NCBI GenBank assembly: GCA_030446485.1
Contig: JAUJNF010000001.1
Span: 477,964-541,963 of the forward strand
Direction: 5' to 3'
DNA from: Thermoleophilaceae bacterium
GTDB lineage: Bacteria > Actinomycetota > Thermoleophilia > Solirubrobacterales > Thermoleophilaceae
Length of the DNA: 64,000 bases
Shown: positions 35,057-44,219 of the stretch, in pieces
Layout of the letters: each line of letters opens with the position of its first letter
How positions within the stretch are numbered: position 1 is the first letter of the stretch
Program-made: the position numbers and the translations under genes
Notes under the pieces: generated by a model
Database searches by the model: none
The model's input: the letters and a program-made list of their open reading frames with translations, nothing else
Told to the model about the DNA's origin: nothing

Positions 35057-35083
35057 CGATTGGCCGGCCGGCCGGCCTGCGAC

Positions 35084-36559
35084 TCAACCCGTGAAGCGCG
35101 GGGCGGGCCCAGGCCGTCGCGGGGCCGGTCCAGTCCGTTGCGCGGCTCGAACGTCGACCGTGACAACGGCGGAGCGCAGTCCGGAGCTCGTGAAGCGTGC
35201 GCGGTGTCGGCCCCGGCTCAGGCGGGCAACCATCGTAGCCCGGCCTCGGTCGTCGGTGCGTACCTTCCGGCCGGCGAACCGGATCGTCGCGGCGGCGAGC
35301 GGCCCGGTCGGCGTGGAGGCGGTGAAGCGGAAGCGCGTGCGCTGCCGTGCCCGGGCGCGCCGCGGGGTCACGGCGCCGGTGATGGCCACGGGACGGGCGG
35401 CCGTGCAGCTGCCGGGTAGCTGAAGCTCGAAGGGGAGCGTGGCGGTCAGCGCACAGCCCGCCCGCGTGCGGATCGACACCGTGCCAGAACCGGCCCCCGC
35501 GAGCCGATCGCCCGCGCGGGTGAATGTCTCCAGCTCCTCGGGCGGCGCGTCGAAGCGGTAGCTGAGGCCCCACATGTCCCCGGTCTGGGCCACGGTTCGG
35601 TAGGTCCAGTCGCCCGGGCTCTCGACGACAGGTGCGAAGAAGCCCCACTCGATGGCGTCGCGCAGGTGCTGGCGCCAGTAGGGCCAGTCGTGGATGCCCT
35701 GCCTCGGGCGGTAGGTGGTGTCGACTCCCGACGCGCGCGCGGCCGCCACGAGGTCGTCGGACTGGGGCCGCAGGCCGGCCTCCACCGCACCCCCGCCCAC
35801 GATCGTCGCCGGCGCGCTGGCCACGCCGGGCTCGGGCGTGCCGTCTCCGACCGTGACGTACAGCCGCGTCGAGCGCAGGTTGTCGGTCAGCCGTGGCGGG
35901 TTGTGGCCGGTGGCGTAGAAGGCGTCCGGGGGACCGAAGATGTTCTCGTAGGAGCCACCCAGGAGCGACAGCGCAGGCGCGACCTCGGGCCGCTGGTGGG
36001 ACACGAACCCCGAGAAGCTGGCGGAGGAGCCGAAGTAGCCCGGCAGCTGCGTGGCGAGGAACGTCGAGCCGAGGCCGCCCATCGACAGGCCGGCGATCGC
36101 GTGCCAGCGGCGCCCCGGCCGAATGCTGAAGCGCTGCTCCATCAGCGGAATCAGCTCGTCGAGGTAGTAGCGCTCCCAGCCCGGGTCGCCCCGGCGCCCC
36201 CCGTTCCACCAGTTGGTGTAGAAGCCGCGGGCGGCCTCGGGCATCACCACGATGCCCTCGAAACCCCGGGCCGTGTTCATGATGTCGCCCCGCGCGGGCC
36301 TGGCCCAGGCGTCGTAGGCGTCGCCGACCCCGTGGAGGAGATACAACACGGGATAATCGCGCGCCTCGTCGTAGCCGTCGGGCAGCAGGACGTTGGCCCG
36401 CAGCTCCCGCGGGTGGTCGCTGCCGTTGAAGCTGACCCGGCTCGCGTCGACGTTCACGCTGGGCGCCGCGACCGTGACCAGCCGCTGCTCCGCGCTCGCC
36501 TGCGCGGGCAGCAGCGCGAGCGCCATCGCGATGAGGAGCACAACTGCTGAGCGGCGCAC
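35084..36559 (-). CDS. Secreted esterase (mycolyltransferase/esterase D-like)
   Basis: A 491-residue secreted protein. It has a signal peptide (RRSAVVLLIAMALALLPAQASA), then an alpha/beta hydrolase: VLYLLHGVGD, a nucleophile elbow AGLSMGGLGS, DDL.AA, and a C-terminal HDWPYWRQHLRDA carrying the catalytic His. These are the marks of the putative-esterase/antigen 85-like family. An additional ~130-residue beta-rich C-terminal domain follows. It probably hydrolyses an ester at the cell surface. Divergent from the Rieske gene. Confidence 0.85.
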   Translation of the reverse strand: MRRSAVVLLIAMALALLPAQASAEQRLVTVAAPSVNVDASRVSFNGSDHPRELRANVLLPDGYDEARDYPVLYLLHGVGDAYDAWARPARGDIMNTARGFEGIVVMPEAARGFYTNWWNGGRRGDPGWERYYLDELIPLMEQRFSIRPGRRWHAIAGLSMGGLGSTFLATQLPGYFGSSASFSGFVSHQRPEVAPALSLLGGSYENIFGPPDAFYATGHNPPRLTDNLRSTRLYVTVGDGTPEPGVASAPATIVGGGAVEAGLRPQSDDLVAAARASGVDTTYRPRQGIHDWPYWRQHLRDAIEWGFFAPVVESPGDWTYRTVAQTGDMWGLSYRFDAPPEELETFTRAGDRLAGAGSGTVSIRTRAGCALTATLPFELQLPGSCTAARPVAITGAVTPRRARARQRTRFRFTASTPTGPLAAATIRFAGRKVRTDDRGRATMVARLSRGRHRARFTSSGLRSAVVTVDVRAAQRTGPAPRRPGPAPRFTG

Positions 36560-36633
36560 CGGTTAAGTACAGCACGGCGCGCCGAGGCATGGGCCGTAGC
36601 CCGCGGCCGCCTCCCCGCGGGTAGGCTGCCGTC

Positions 36634-37521
36634 GTGGCCACCGAGCTCAACCGCAAGGTCTCGCCGTTCGAGCCGCTGATCGATGCGCTCGAGGGGGCGG
36701 CGGGCCTCGACGCACCGGCCCAGGCGGTGGGCAAGAAGGTGCGCGCGACGTTCCAGCCGGGACCGGTCAAGGACGCTCTCAGCGGCACCTGGCTCGGCCA
36801 CGCGCTGCACCCCGTCCTCACCGACGTGGTGATCGGCTCCTTCCTGAGCGCCTCGCTGCTCGACCTCCTCGGCGGAGATGACGATGGCCGCGCGGCCGAG
36901 CGGCTCCTCGCCGTCGGGCTGGTCGCCTACGTGCCGACCGCCCTAACCGGGGTAACCGATTGGGCCGACAGCGAGTTGGGCGATCCGCGCGTGCGGCGCG
37001 TCGGCCTCGTGCACGCCGCCTCCAACGCAGCGGCGGCGGCGTTGTACACCGCTTCGCTGCGCGCCAGGCGCCGGGGCGAGCGCCGGCGGGGCAGCGTGTT
37101 CGCCCTGGCCGGCGCGGCGGTGCTCGGTGGCGGGGGCTATCTCGGGGGGCATCTCACGATGGCGCGCGGCACCGGGCCGAACCAGACCGCGTTCGACCCC
37201 GGGCCCGACGAGTGGACGGCGGCGCTCGAGGCCGGGGACCTGGTCGCGGGCGAGCCGAGGCGAGTGGTGGTTGACGACACGCCGGTGCTGATGCTCCGCC
37301 ACGAGAAGGGCATACACGCGCTGCACGATCGCTGCTCGCACCGAGGCTGCAGCCTCAGCTCGAGCGAGATCGAGGGCGAGGTGGTCACCTGCTCGTGCCA
37401 CGGCTCGCGCTTCGACCTGCGCGACGGCTCGGTGCTGCGCGGCCCGGCCACCGCGCCGCAGCCGGCCTACGACGTGCGGGAGAGCGAAGGCCGGATCGAG
37501 ATTCGCGTCAGGGCTTCCTAG
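36634..37521 (+). CDS. DUF2231 membrane domain fused to Rieske [2Fe-2S] domain
   Basis: A 295-residue protein from a GTG start. The N-terminal half is a four-helix membrane domain of the DUF2231 type (GTWLGHALHPVLTDVVIGSFLSASLLDLLGG). The C-terminal ~110 residues form a Rieske fold with CSHRGCSLSS and CSCHGSRFDLRDGSVL (CxH...CxxH), which binds a [2Fe-2S] cluster. It is thought to move electrons, but the partner is unknown. Confidence 0.9.
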   Translation: MATELNRKVSPFEPLIDALEGAAGLDAPAQAVGKKVRATFQPGPVKDALSGTWLGHALHPVLTDVVIGSFLSASLLDLLGGDDDGRAAERLLAVGLVAYVPTALTGVTDWADSELGDPRVRRVGLVHAASNAAAAALYTASLRARRRGERRRGSVFALAGAAVLGGGGYLGGHLTMARGTGPNQTAFDPGPDEWTAALEAGDLVAGEPRRVVVDDTPVLMLRHEKGIHALHDRCSHRGCSLSSSEIEGEVVTCSCHGSRFDLRDGSVLRGPATAPQPAYDVRESEGRIEIRVRAS

Positions 37522-37537
37522 GGCCCTCGCCGGCGCG

Positions 37538-37909
37538 TCAGTCCGTCCACCAGTTCTGGATCACCTCGCCGTCCCCGTCGTGACGGGGGCCGAAGGCGAG
37601 CAGCTCGATGCCGTCGGATCCGGCCTCGAACGCACGAGTCACTCCGGGTGCCACGCGGATCGCGTCTAGCGCCTCGAGCCCGACGATCTCGTCGTCGAGC
37701 TTGACGCGACCGGAGCCGGCAAGCACGACGTAGACCTCCTCGGCGTTCTCGTGCCTGTGCGCGAACGCGTGGCGCTTGCCACCCTTGAGGCGGTGGTAGC
37801 TGACCCCCGTGTGCTCGGTGGCGAGCTCGTCGTTGGCGAACCTGGCCTCCTGCACCTCACCGAGCCCGAAGGTCGGAGCAGAGTCCTCCACGTGGGTGAG
37901 CTTCTTCAC
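37538..37909 (-). CDS. Cupin domain protein
   Basis: A 123-residue cupin. AFAHRHENAEEVYVVLAGSGRVKLDDE gives the first metal-binding motif (HxH...E), and VAPGVTRAFEAGSDG lies on the second part. It probably binds a metal and a small ligand. A close paralogue is encoded at 41223. Unknown substrate. Confidence 0.85.
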   Translation of the reverse strand: MKKLTHVEDSAPTFGLGEVQEARFANDELATEHTGVSYHRLKGGKRHAFAHRHENAEEVYVVLAGSGRVKLDDEIVGLEALDAIRVAPGVTRAFEAGSDGIELLAFGPRHDGDGEVIQNWWTD

Positions 37910-37963
37910 CGTGTACAGGGGGGGTCATCCAGGCCTTCCTTCCGTTCCGGAGTGCTCGGGCGC

Positions 37964-38941
37964 TCAGCGCGCGACCCCCTGCGCGGCGAGCGCCGCGTCA
38001 ACCGCGGCGTCCCACGTGCCCGCGACCCGCTCGGCGGTGTCCCGCTCGTTGTGCAGGATCGTCTGCGCGAGCTCGGCGGTCCGCTCGTCACCCCCGCGGC
38101 CCGCCGTCCGCGCGAGCAACTCGTAGGCACCGGCCTCCAGCGCCTCGAAGGCGTACGCGAACCCGCCGAGCTTCACCGGCGTGTCGGGCTGAACCTTGAA
38201 GAAGACACCGAGGTTTACGGCCGGCACGCGCATGGCGGCGGCCTCGAACCGGGCCGGCCTTCCGCCCAGCTCCTTTAGCCGCTCGTCAACGAGGCGCTGG
38301 TGCTCGCGCGTCTCCTCGAGGTGCTCTCGGAAGAGGATCGCCAGTGCGTCGTACTCGGCGAGCTTGGGCCCCACCTCGAGCATCTGTAGGGCCTGCGCCT
38401 CGAGCGCGTGCGCGTCGCGCAGGTACTTCACGATCTCGGTGCCGAGGTCGCCGGCGTCCTTCTCGCGCAGCGAGGCGTCCACCGCAGCTTCCCACCGGTC
38501 TCCGATCCGGTCAGCCATCGCCCGCTCGTCGGCGCCGACGCGGAGCGCCAGGTCGCGCAGGCGGTCGTCGCCCGCCCGCTCGGCGAAGCGGCGCAGCAGC
38601 TCGTATGCCGCCAGCTCCATGTGCTCGTAGGAGTACGCGTGCATAGCGAGCTTCCCCGGCGTGTCGGGGTTCGCCTTCGCGAAGAGCACCATCCCCCAGC
38701 CGCCCACGCGGCCCGCGACGTCCTTCAGCGTCGACGGCTTCGCGCCGCGGCGCTCGAGCTCCTCGCGCACCAGCCGCTCGTGGCCCTCCGTCTCCTGGAA
38801 GTGCTCCCGATAGATGCCGGCAAGCTCGGGGCTCCCGGCGATCCTCGGAGCCATCCGCATCTGCTCGAGCGCCTGCACCTCGATCGAGTGGACATCGGTG
38901 AGGTACTTGATCAGCTGCTCGTCGAACGTGCGCTCGGCCAC
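37964..38941 (-). CDS. Protein with two DUF892 (ferritin-like) domains
   Basis: The 325-residue protein contains two copies of the DUF892 (YciE/ferritin-like) helical bundle. Copy 1 spans residues ~5-165 (KYLTDVHSIEVQALEQM...), copy 2 ~168-320 (KYLRDAHALEAQALQML...). In each, E..H pairs recur (TEGHERLVREEL; TREHQRLVDERL). These domains bind iron or act in stress response. The tandem arrangement forms one chain. Confidence 0.85.
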   Translation of the reverse strand: MAERTFDEQLIKYLTDVHSIEVQALEQMRMAPRIAGSPELAGIYREHFQETEGHERLVREELERRGAKPSTLKDVAGRVGGWGMVLFAKANPDTPGKLAMHAYSYEHMELAAYELLRRFAERAGDDRLRDLALRVGADERAMADRIGDRWEAAVDASLREKDAGDLGTEIVKYLRDAHALEAQALQMLEVGPKLAEYDALAILFREHLEETREHQRLVDERLKELGGRPARFEAAAMRVPAVNLGVFFKVQPDTPVKLGGFAYAFEALEAGAYELLARTAGRGGDERTAELAQTILHNERDTAERVAGTWDAAVDAALAAQGVAR

Positions 38942-39034
38942 GCCTGGGGCGTACCCGAACGAGGCGCGGCGTAACGGCGAATGGACGCGGTCGCGATCAG
39001 TGGGTCTTGGCCTGCTTCATGGCTGGAGGACGAG

Positions 39035-39305
39035 GTTCACGTTCGTGACCGACGGGGTGGAGAGCGCGCTCGAGCAAGCGCGTGAGGCGGGAGGCGGTCG
39101 CGATATCGCCGTCGCGGGCGGTGCTCAAGCCGTCCAGCAGTTCCTCGCCAGCGGCCTGCTCGACGAGCTCTACCTCCACATCGTGCCGGTCGTACTCGGG
39201 GAGGGGACGCGGCTGCTAGAGGGGGTGGGTGACCCCGCCTTGGAGCAGGTCAAGGTCGTCGCGTCACCGACCGTCACGCACGTCAAGTACCGCGTGGTCC
39301 GCTAG
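39035..39305 (+). pseudogene. RibD C-terminal / dihydrofolate-reductase-family 3' fragment
   Basis: Reads FTFVTDGVESALEQAREAGGGRDIAVAGGAQAVQQFL, then LHIVPVVLGEGTRLLEGVG, which is the C-terminal half of the RibD_C/dihydrofolate-reductase-like family. The N-terminal NADPH-binding half is absent; upstream DNA is unrelated. It is a 5'-truncated remnant. Confidence 0.7.
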
Positions 39306-39595
39306 AAGCCGGCCAACCGTGGCCGACGCACGGGCTGGCGGGTCTCGCGGTGGTGGTCCACCCGATGCGCTGGAACCGCAACGGGTTTCGCCACGCTGCA
39401 CGGACGTAACCGGATGGCCTCCTCGGCTCCGGAGACGATCAGATTCGCCATCCGGCCCGATGACGCGTGCCAACCTCCCCGCGCTCTGCGAGCGAGCTAC
39501 TCGCCTTGATGGGCCTGCGCGACGCCCTGCCCGACTGAGTGCTCCCCCTCCTAGTGCCGCGCGCTCAGTCGACTCTGAGCGCCTGGCGGGGCAGG

Positions 39596-40588
39596 CTACG
39601 TCCCCAGGCGGGCAGGCAGGCCGAAGAGCGGGAAGATGGCCTCGGTGCCAAGGAAAAACGTGAGCTCGATGATCTGACCGTTATCGATCTCGAGAACCTG
39701 GAGAGCCCAGGGGTCGTAGCCATAGCCCGTTTCACTCGGCTTGTACTGGCCGAACGCAGGCGAGCCGTTGGCGGCTGAGGCTGGGATCACGCGGGAGCCA
39801 CGACATCCGGCGCCCTTGCCCACCCACCAGCTCAGGATGTCGTCGCGGCCGCTGAGCCACAGCTCATACGGCGGCATCGACTGGGTCGCGTCCTCGTGGA
39901 TCAGCGAGGTGAGCGCGTCCATGTCATAGCGCTCGAAAGCCTCGACGTAGCGGGCGAGCAGCTCGCGGTCGGGGCCGTCGAGCGCGGGTGGCGGGTCGGA
40001 AGCGCTGACGCCGCTCGCGTCGAGCGTGGCGCGCGCGCGCTGAAGCGAGCTGTTGACGGAGGCCACGCTCGTGTCGAGCAACTCGGCAACCTCGGTGGCC
40101 TTCCATCGGAGCACCTCGCACAGGATCAATGCGGCGCGCTGTCGGGGCGGAAGACGTTGCAGCGCCGCCACGAACGCGAGCCGAACTGTCTCGCGAGCGA
40201 CCGCGACGTCCGCCGGATCGCTTTCGGAGATGACGAGGCCATCCGGCATCGGCTCCAGCCAGGCGACCTCGGGCAGCGTGTCGCCGATCGGGCCGTCGGG
40301 AGACCGGGCAGGCCCGAAGTCCATCGGGAGCGCGCGGCGCTCCCTGCCCTTCTGCATGTCGAGGCAGACGTTGGTCGCGATCCGGTACAGCCAGGACCGC
40401 AACGCGGCGCGCCCCTCGAAGCTCTCGAGGCTGCGCCACGCGCGCAGGAGCGTGTCCTGGACCGCGTCCTCGGCCTCGAACGGTGAGCCGAGCATCCGGT
40501 AGCAGTACGCGGTCAGCGCCCGGCGATGCTCCTCGAGCTGCCCGAAGGCGGGCGTGGTCGTGAGCGCCGACGCCTCCATGACGGCCAT
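39596..40588 (-). CDS. RNA polymerase ECF sigma factor with NTF2-like C-terminal domain (SigG/TIGR02960-like)
   Basis: The 330-residue protein has region 2 (HRRALTAYCYRMLGSPFEAEDAVQDTLLRAWRS...GRAALRSWLYRIATNVCLD) and region 4 (LPPRQRAALILCEVLRWKATEVAELLDTSVASVNSSLQRARATL). A SnoaL/NTF2-like C-terminal domain follows (residues ~210-330). This is the layout of SigG-type or TIGR02960 sigma factors. GGGAGG lies 7 nt before the ATG at 40588. It directs core RNA polymerase to a small regulon. No anti-sigma gene is adjacent. Confidence 0.88.
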   Translation of the reverse strand: MAVMEASALTTTPAFGQLEEHRRALTAYCYRMLGSPFEAEDAVQDTLLRAWRSLESFEGRAALRSWLYRIATNVCLDMQKGRERRALPMDFGPARSPDGPIGDTLPEVAWLEPMPDGLVISESDPADVAVARETVRLAFVAALQRLPPRQRAALILCEVLRWKATEVAELLDTSVASVNSSLQRARATLDASGVSASDPPPALDGPDRELLARYVEAFERYDMDALTSLIHEDATQSMPPYELWLSGRDDILSWWVGKGAGCRGSRVIPASAANGSPAFGQYKPSETGYGYDPWALQVLEIDNGQIIELTFFLGTEAIFPLFGLPARLGT

Positions 40589-40759
40589 TCTAAGCCTCCC
40601 TTCCAGGCAGGCGCAATGCCACCCGCGGTGCTCAAGCGAAGTCGCGGTCGGCGTCCGAGCTGGCGCCGGTGAACGTTGACGACCCTTGGGTGCGCGGCGG
40701 CGCGCAGCAGCGGCAGGGACGCTCTGCGCGGCTCGCGTCGACCGCATTCGTTTGGGCGA

Positions 40760-40940
40760 GCCGCCTCCAGCTTGCGCTCGAGGCTGTCGAAGATTCTGCC
40801 CCACCCGCCCTCGTGCGAGCGCACGGCCTGCTCGTCCCACAGGCCACTGTGGGTGAAGCGGACGGTGGTGATGCCGCCGGTCTCCTCGAAGTCGAGCTCG
40901 ATGAGCGTCCGCCTCGTGTCGCCGTCGCACATCCGCAACC
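40760..40940 (-). pseudogene. AHSA1/SRPBCC-like 3' remnant
   Basis: TLIELDFEETGGITTVRFTHSGLWDEQAVRSHEGGWGRIFDSLERKLE is the C-terminal half of an AHSA1-type SRPBCC domain. It lacks an N-terminal half in the same frame; the DNA upstream to 41216 gives only short unrelated frames, in part resembling other protein pieces. The whole 40589-41222 stretch otherwise has no intact gene. Confidence 0.5.
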
Positions 40941-41222
40941 GACGGCACGAGCTCCTCCACCGGCACGCCTCTCACTTGGGCGATCACGAGACAGGGGGTG
41001 AGCCGTCCAGCGCGTCGAGCATCGGGTCAGCCTCGTCGCCAAGGGGCTGCCCGCGGCCGTCAGCTCCGACACGCGCCCGCAGTGTCTGTCCGGTCGACGG
41101 CCACCGAGGCCGTGAGGGCGAGGATCGTGCCGTCGATGCCGTCGTCGGCGAGCACGGCCGCCGTGGCCCGGTCGCATGACCGACGTGCACGGCGCAGATC
41201 TGCAACGTTCTCTCATTGACTG

Positions 41223-41600
41223 ATGCCTGGCTGGACCAAGAAGAACTTCGCGGACGTCACCGACCGCAGCCCCGACGAGACGATGGAGTGGCGTCTGTCA
41301 CGGGGCGCCATACGGTCGCGGCAGGTTGGCGTCAGTCGCTTCACGTACGCGCCGGGTGCACGCATGCCCTTCGGCCATCGCCACCGAGAACAAGAGGAGG
41401 TCTACGTGATCGTCGCCGGCTCAGGCCGCGCGAAACTCGATGACGAGATCGTCGACGTCGCAGAGTGGGACGTCATCCGCGTCGCGCCGGGCGTGATGCG
41501 GGCGTTCGAAGCCGGGCCAGACGGACTTGACGTACTGTGCGTCGGCGGTCGACGACCGGAAGGCGGGGACACCGAACGCGATGAGGCCTTCTGGACCTGA
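41223..41600 (+). CDS. Cupin domain protein
   Basis: A 125-residue single-domain cupin, similar along its length to the one at 37538: PFGHRHREQEEVYVIVAGSGRAKLDDEIVDVAEWDVIRVAPGVMRAFEAGPDG. The shared motif carries the metal ligands HxH and E. The two genes are probably paralogues from an old duplication. Role unknown. Confidence 0.82.
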   Translation: MPGWTKKNFADVTDRSPDETMEWRLSRGAIRSRQVGVSRFTYAPGARMPFGHRHREQEEVYVIVAGSGRAKLDDEIVDVAEWDVIRVAPGVMRAFEAGPDGLDVLCVGGRRPEGGDTERDEAFWT

Positions 41601-41710
41601 GAAAGGTCGCGTCAGGTCCCGGAGCAGCAGCTCACCGGTGGCTCGCCGGCCAACAGCAGCCGCATCGCTGCGCCCGGCCCGCACGGCGTCCTAGCTTCGG
41701 CGGCAGCGTG

Positions 41711-41821
41711 GACCACGCTGGACGCGCTCCCTACTTCGGCAGCAAGGACGGCCTGTTCGAGGCCGGGCAGGTCTCCTGGGATCGTTCGCCGATCGCTCAG
41801 GCGGCCGATGGCCGGAAGTAG
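41711..41821 (+). pseudogene. TetR-type DNA-binding remnant
   Basis: APYFGSKDGLFEAG matches the end of TetR HTH domains (YYHFGSKEGLFEAV-like), but only ~36 residues remain and no start codon or ligand domain is present. It is the only coding trace seen in the ~450-base gap between the cupin and the LigD-type gene. Confidence 0.4.
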
Positions 41822-42076
41822 TGCCCCTGCTCTAGGTCGCCGATGAGCCCGGGGTCGGTCTGCTGCCGGGAAGAGGCGAGGACTCGCCCCGATCCGCCTA
41901 GTGCAGGCCTGGGAGAACCAGCACCTTGCCGAGGCTCCCAGGTCTCCGCGAACGCGGGGCGCTGGCTCGGCGCCGCGCGGACCTCGATGCTCAGCGCGCG
42001 CTTGCGTCCGTCCGCAAGTCATTGCCGTTAGACATCTCGGCCATGCGTCGGGACTTTGCTCGACACTGTCGTCTCC

Positions 42077-43141
42077 GTGAGTCCCTCCGACGCAACGACG
42101 ATCGATGCCGGCGGGCGCGAGCTGCGCGTCTCGAGCCCGGAGCGGGTCATCTTCCCGAGCACCGAGCGTTCGCCTGACATCACCAAGCTCGACGTCGTCC
42201 GGTACTACCTCGCCGTCGGCGACGGGATCATGCGCGCGCTGGCGCGACGGCCGACGACGCTCGAGCGCTGGCCGAAGGGCGTGCATCCCGGCATCGTCCT
42301 ATCGACACGCGAACGCGGGGGCGGCGACGCCTTCTTCCAGAAGCGGATCCCCCAGGGCGCCCCGAGCTACGTCGAGACAGCACGGATCGAGTTCCCGTCG
42401 GGTCGCCATGCGGACGAGATCTGTCCCACCGAGCCGGCCGTCGTCGGCTGGGCGGCCCACATGGGCACGATCACGTTCCATCCCTGGCCCGTGCGGCGCG
42501 AGGACGTCGACCACCCCGACGAGCTGCGCCTCGATCTCGACCCCCAGCCGGGCACGGACTTCCCCGATGCCGTGCGCGTGGCCACCGAGGCGCGCGCGCT
42601 TCTCGACGAGCTGGGCTACGCGAGCTTCCCGAAGACGTCGGGGGGTCGGGGGATCCACATCTACGTGCGGATCGAGCCGCGCTGGACGTTCACCGACGTC
42701 CGCCACGCCGCCATCGCCTTCGGACGCGAGCTCGAGCGGCGCCTGCCCGGCGAGGTGACGACGAAGTGGTGGAAGGAGGAGCGCGGCGAGCGCATCTTCG
42801 TCGACTACAACCAGAACGCCCGCGACCGCACCATCGCCTCGGCCTACAGCGTGCGACCCAAGCCGGGAGCGCCCGTCTCGGCTCCGGTCACGTGGGACGA
42901 GCTCGCCGAGGTCGCACCCGAGGACTTCACGATCGGCACGATGCCGGCGCGCTTCTCCGAGGTGGGCGACCGCCACGCCGCGATCGACGAGGTCGCGCAC
43001 TCCCTGCAGCCGCTGCTCGACATGCACGAGAGGGACGTGGCCGAGGGCGACGGGGACATGCCCTATCCGCCCGACTACCCGAAGATGCCGGGCGAGCCCA
43101 AGCGCGTGCAGCCCTCGCGCGATCGCGATCGACCGCGCTGA
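42077..43141 (+). CDS. LigD-type polymerase/primase domain protein (non-homologous end joining)
   Basis: A 354-residue protein of the archaeo-eukaryotic primase fold. Key segments: RVSSPERVIFP, AFFQKRIPQGAPSYV, TFHPWPVRREDVDHPDELRLDLDPQPGTDF (metal-binding DxD), KTSGGRGIHIYVRI and KEERGERIFVDYNQNARDRTIASAYS. It matches the stand-alone polymerase domain of LigD, which fills gaps and adds ribonucleotides in end joining. No ligase or Ku gene is in the window. GTG at 42077 is the likely start; a TTG at 42056 is the ORF-track start. It converges on exonuclease III. Confidence 0.9.
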   Translation: MSPSDATTIDAGGRELRVSSPERVIFPSTERSPDITKLDVVRYYLAVGDGIMRALARRPTTLERWPKGVHPGIVLSTRERGGGDAFFQKRIPQGAPSYVETARIEFPSGRHADEICPTEPAVVGWAAHMGTITFHPWPVRREDVDHPDELRLDLDPQPGTDFPDAVRVATEARALLDELGYASFPKTSGGRGIHIYVRIEPRWTFTDVRHAAIAFGRELERRLPGEVTTKWWKEERGERIFVDYNQNARDRTIASAYSVRPKPGAPVSAPVTWDELAEVAPEDFTIGTMPARFSEVGDRHAAIDEVAHSLQPLLDMHERDVAEGDGDMPYPPDYPKMPGEPKRVQPSRDRDRPR

Positions 43142-43144
43142 CCG

Positions 43145-43160
43145 CGGGGCGGTCGCCCCG
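43145..43160. terminator. Hairpin between convergent genes
   Basis: CGGGGCG-GT-CGCCCCG is a perfect inverted repeat just after the LigD-type gene and just before the 3' end of the convergent exonuclease gene. Confidence 0.5.
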
Positions 43161-43167
43161 ACAGGCG

Positions 43168-44021
43168 CTACGGGGCCTGCGGCAGCTTGACCGACCTGCG
43201 GGCGGGCGCGGGCGCCGACGGCGGCGGAACCACCGGCCCGATGTCCCCGTCGGGCGCCTCGTCGAGGTCCACGATCACCGGGGCGTGATCGCTTGGCCCA
43301 CGGCCCTTGCGCGCCTGGCGGTCGACCCACGCGGCGCGAACCCGGTCCGCGACCGGCTCGGCGGCCAGGACGAGGTCGATCCGCATGCCGAGATCCTGGT
43401 GGAACATCCCGGCTCGGTAGTCCCAGTAGGTGAAGACGCGCTCGACCGGCCAGCGATCCCTCACCACGTCGCGCAGGCCGAGCTTCGCGAGCGCCGCCCG
43501 CTCGGGGGGCGTGACGTGGGTCTGGCCGACGTACGCGTCCGGGTCGAAGACATCGTCGTCTGAGGGCGCGATGTTCACGTCCCCGCACACGACAGTCGCC
43601 TCCGGGCCGGCAGCGATCATCGCGCGGAGCGCCTCCAGCCAGGCGAGCTTGTACCGGTAGTGGTCGGAGTCGGGGCGCCGACCGTTCGGGACGTAGACCG
43701 AGACCACTCGGATCCCCGCGCACGTCGCCGCAATCGCGCGTGCCTCCTGGTGCGGGAAACCCGGCGCGCCGGGCAATCCCGGGACGGCGTCGTCGAGTCC
43801 CACGCGCGAAAGGATCGCGACGCCGTTCCACGCCGCCTCCCCGTGCATCGCGACGGCTAGCCGCGAGCGGCGAGCTCCTCGCCGAGCAGCTCCCCGAACG
43901 CGTCGTCGGTGAGCTTCGTCTCCTGGAGGCAGACGACGTCCGGCCGCCGCTCGTCCAGCCATGGCAGGAGCCGCGGCAGGCGCTGCTTGACCGAGTTGAC
44001 GTTCCAGGTGGCGATCCGCAC
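43168..44021 (-). CDS. xthA: Exodeoxyribonuclease III, one frameshift
   Basis: DNA repair AP endonuclease/3'-5' exonuclease, ~284 residues when corrected. The N-terminal part (VRIATWNVNSVKQRLPRLLPWLDERRPDVVCLQETKL) ends in a stop at 43857 (LAARG*). The rest (AVAMHGEAAWNGVAILSRVG ... VCGDVNIAPSDDDV, then GPSDHAPVIVDLD) is in the next frame. One base is missing in GGCTA(C)GCC near 43860; adding it gives RGYAVAMHGE, the expected join. Catalytic QETK, GDVNIAP and SDHAP motifs are present. Probably a sequence error or a recent pseudogene. Confidence 0.85.
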
Positions 44022-44219
44022 CGAGCGCACGCTAGCGGCGTGGCCAGCGCGCGTTGAGCTCCCCGACCTGGAGCTCCTCTTAGAGGCGATGACGAACTCG
44101 GGCACCTGCTCGGTCGCCTCGCGTAGGCGGGGGAACTGCGCTTGAGCTGGTCTCCGGGTCGTCGCCTAAGGCGCGGTCCGCGGCGTGCGCAGGAGCGCCT
44201 GCCGTCTTCGGAGGCGAAC

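Noticed and set aside
40632-41216. A 194-residue minus-strand ORF
   Set aside because: No consistent family; only short pieces in different frames look coding, best explained as remnants.
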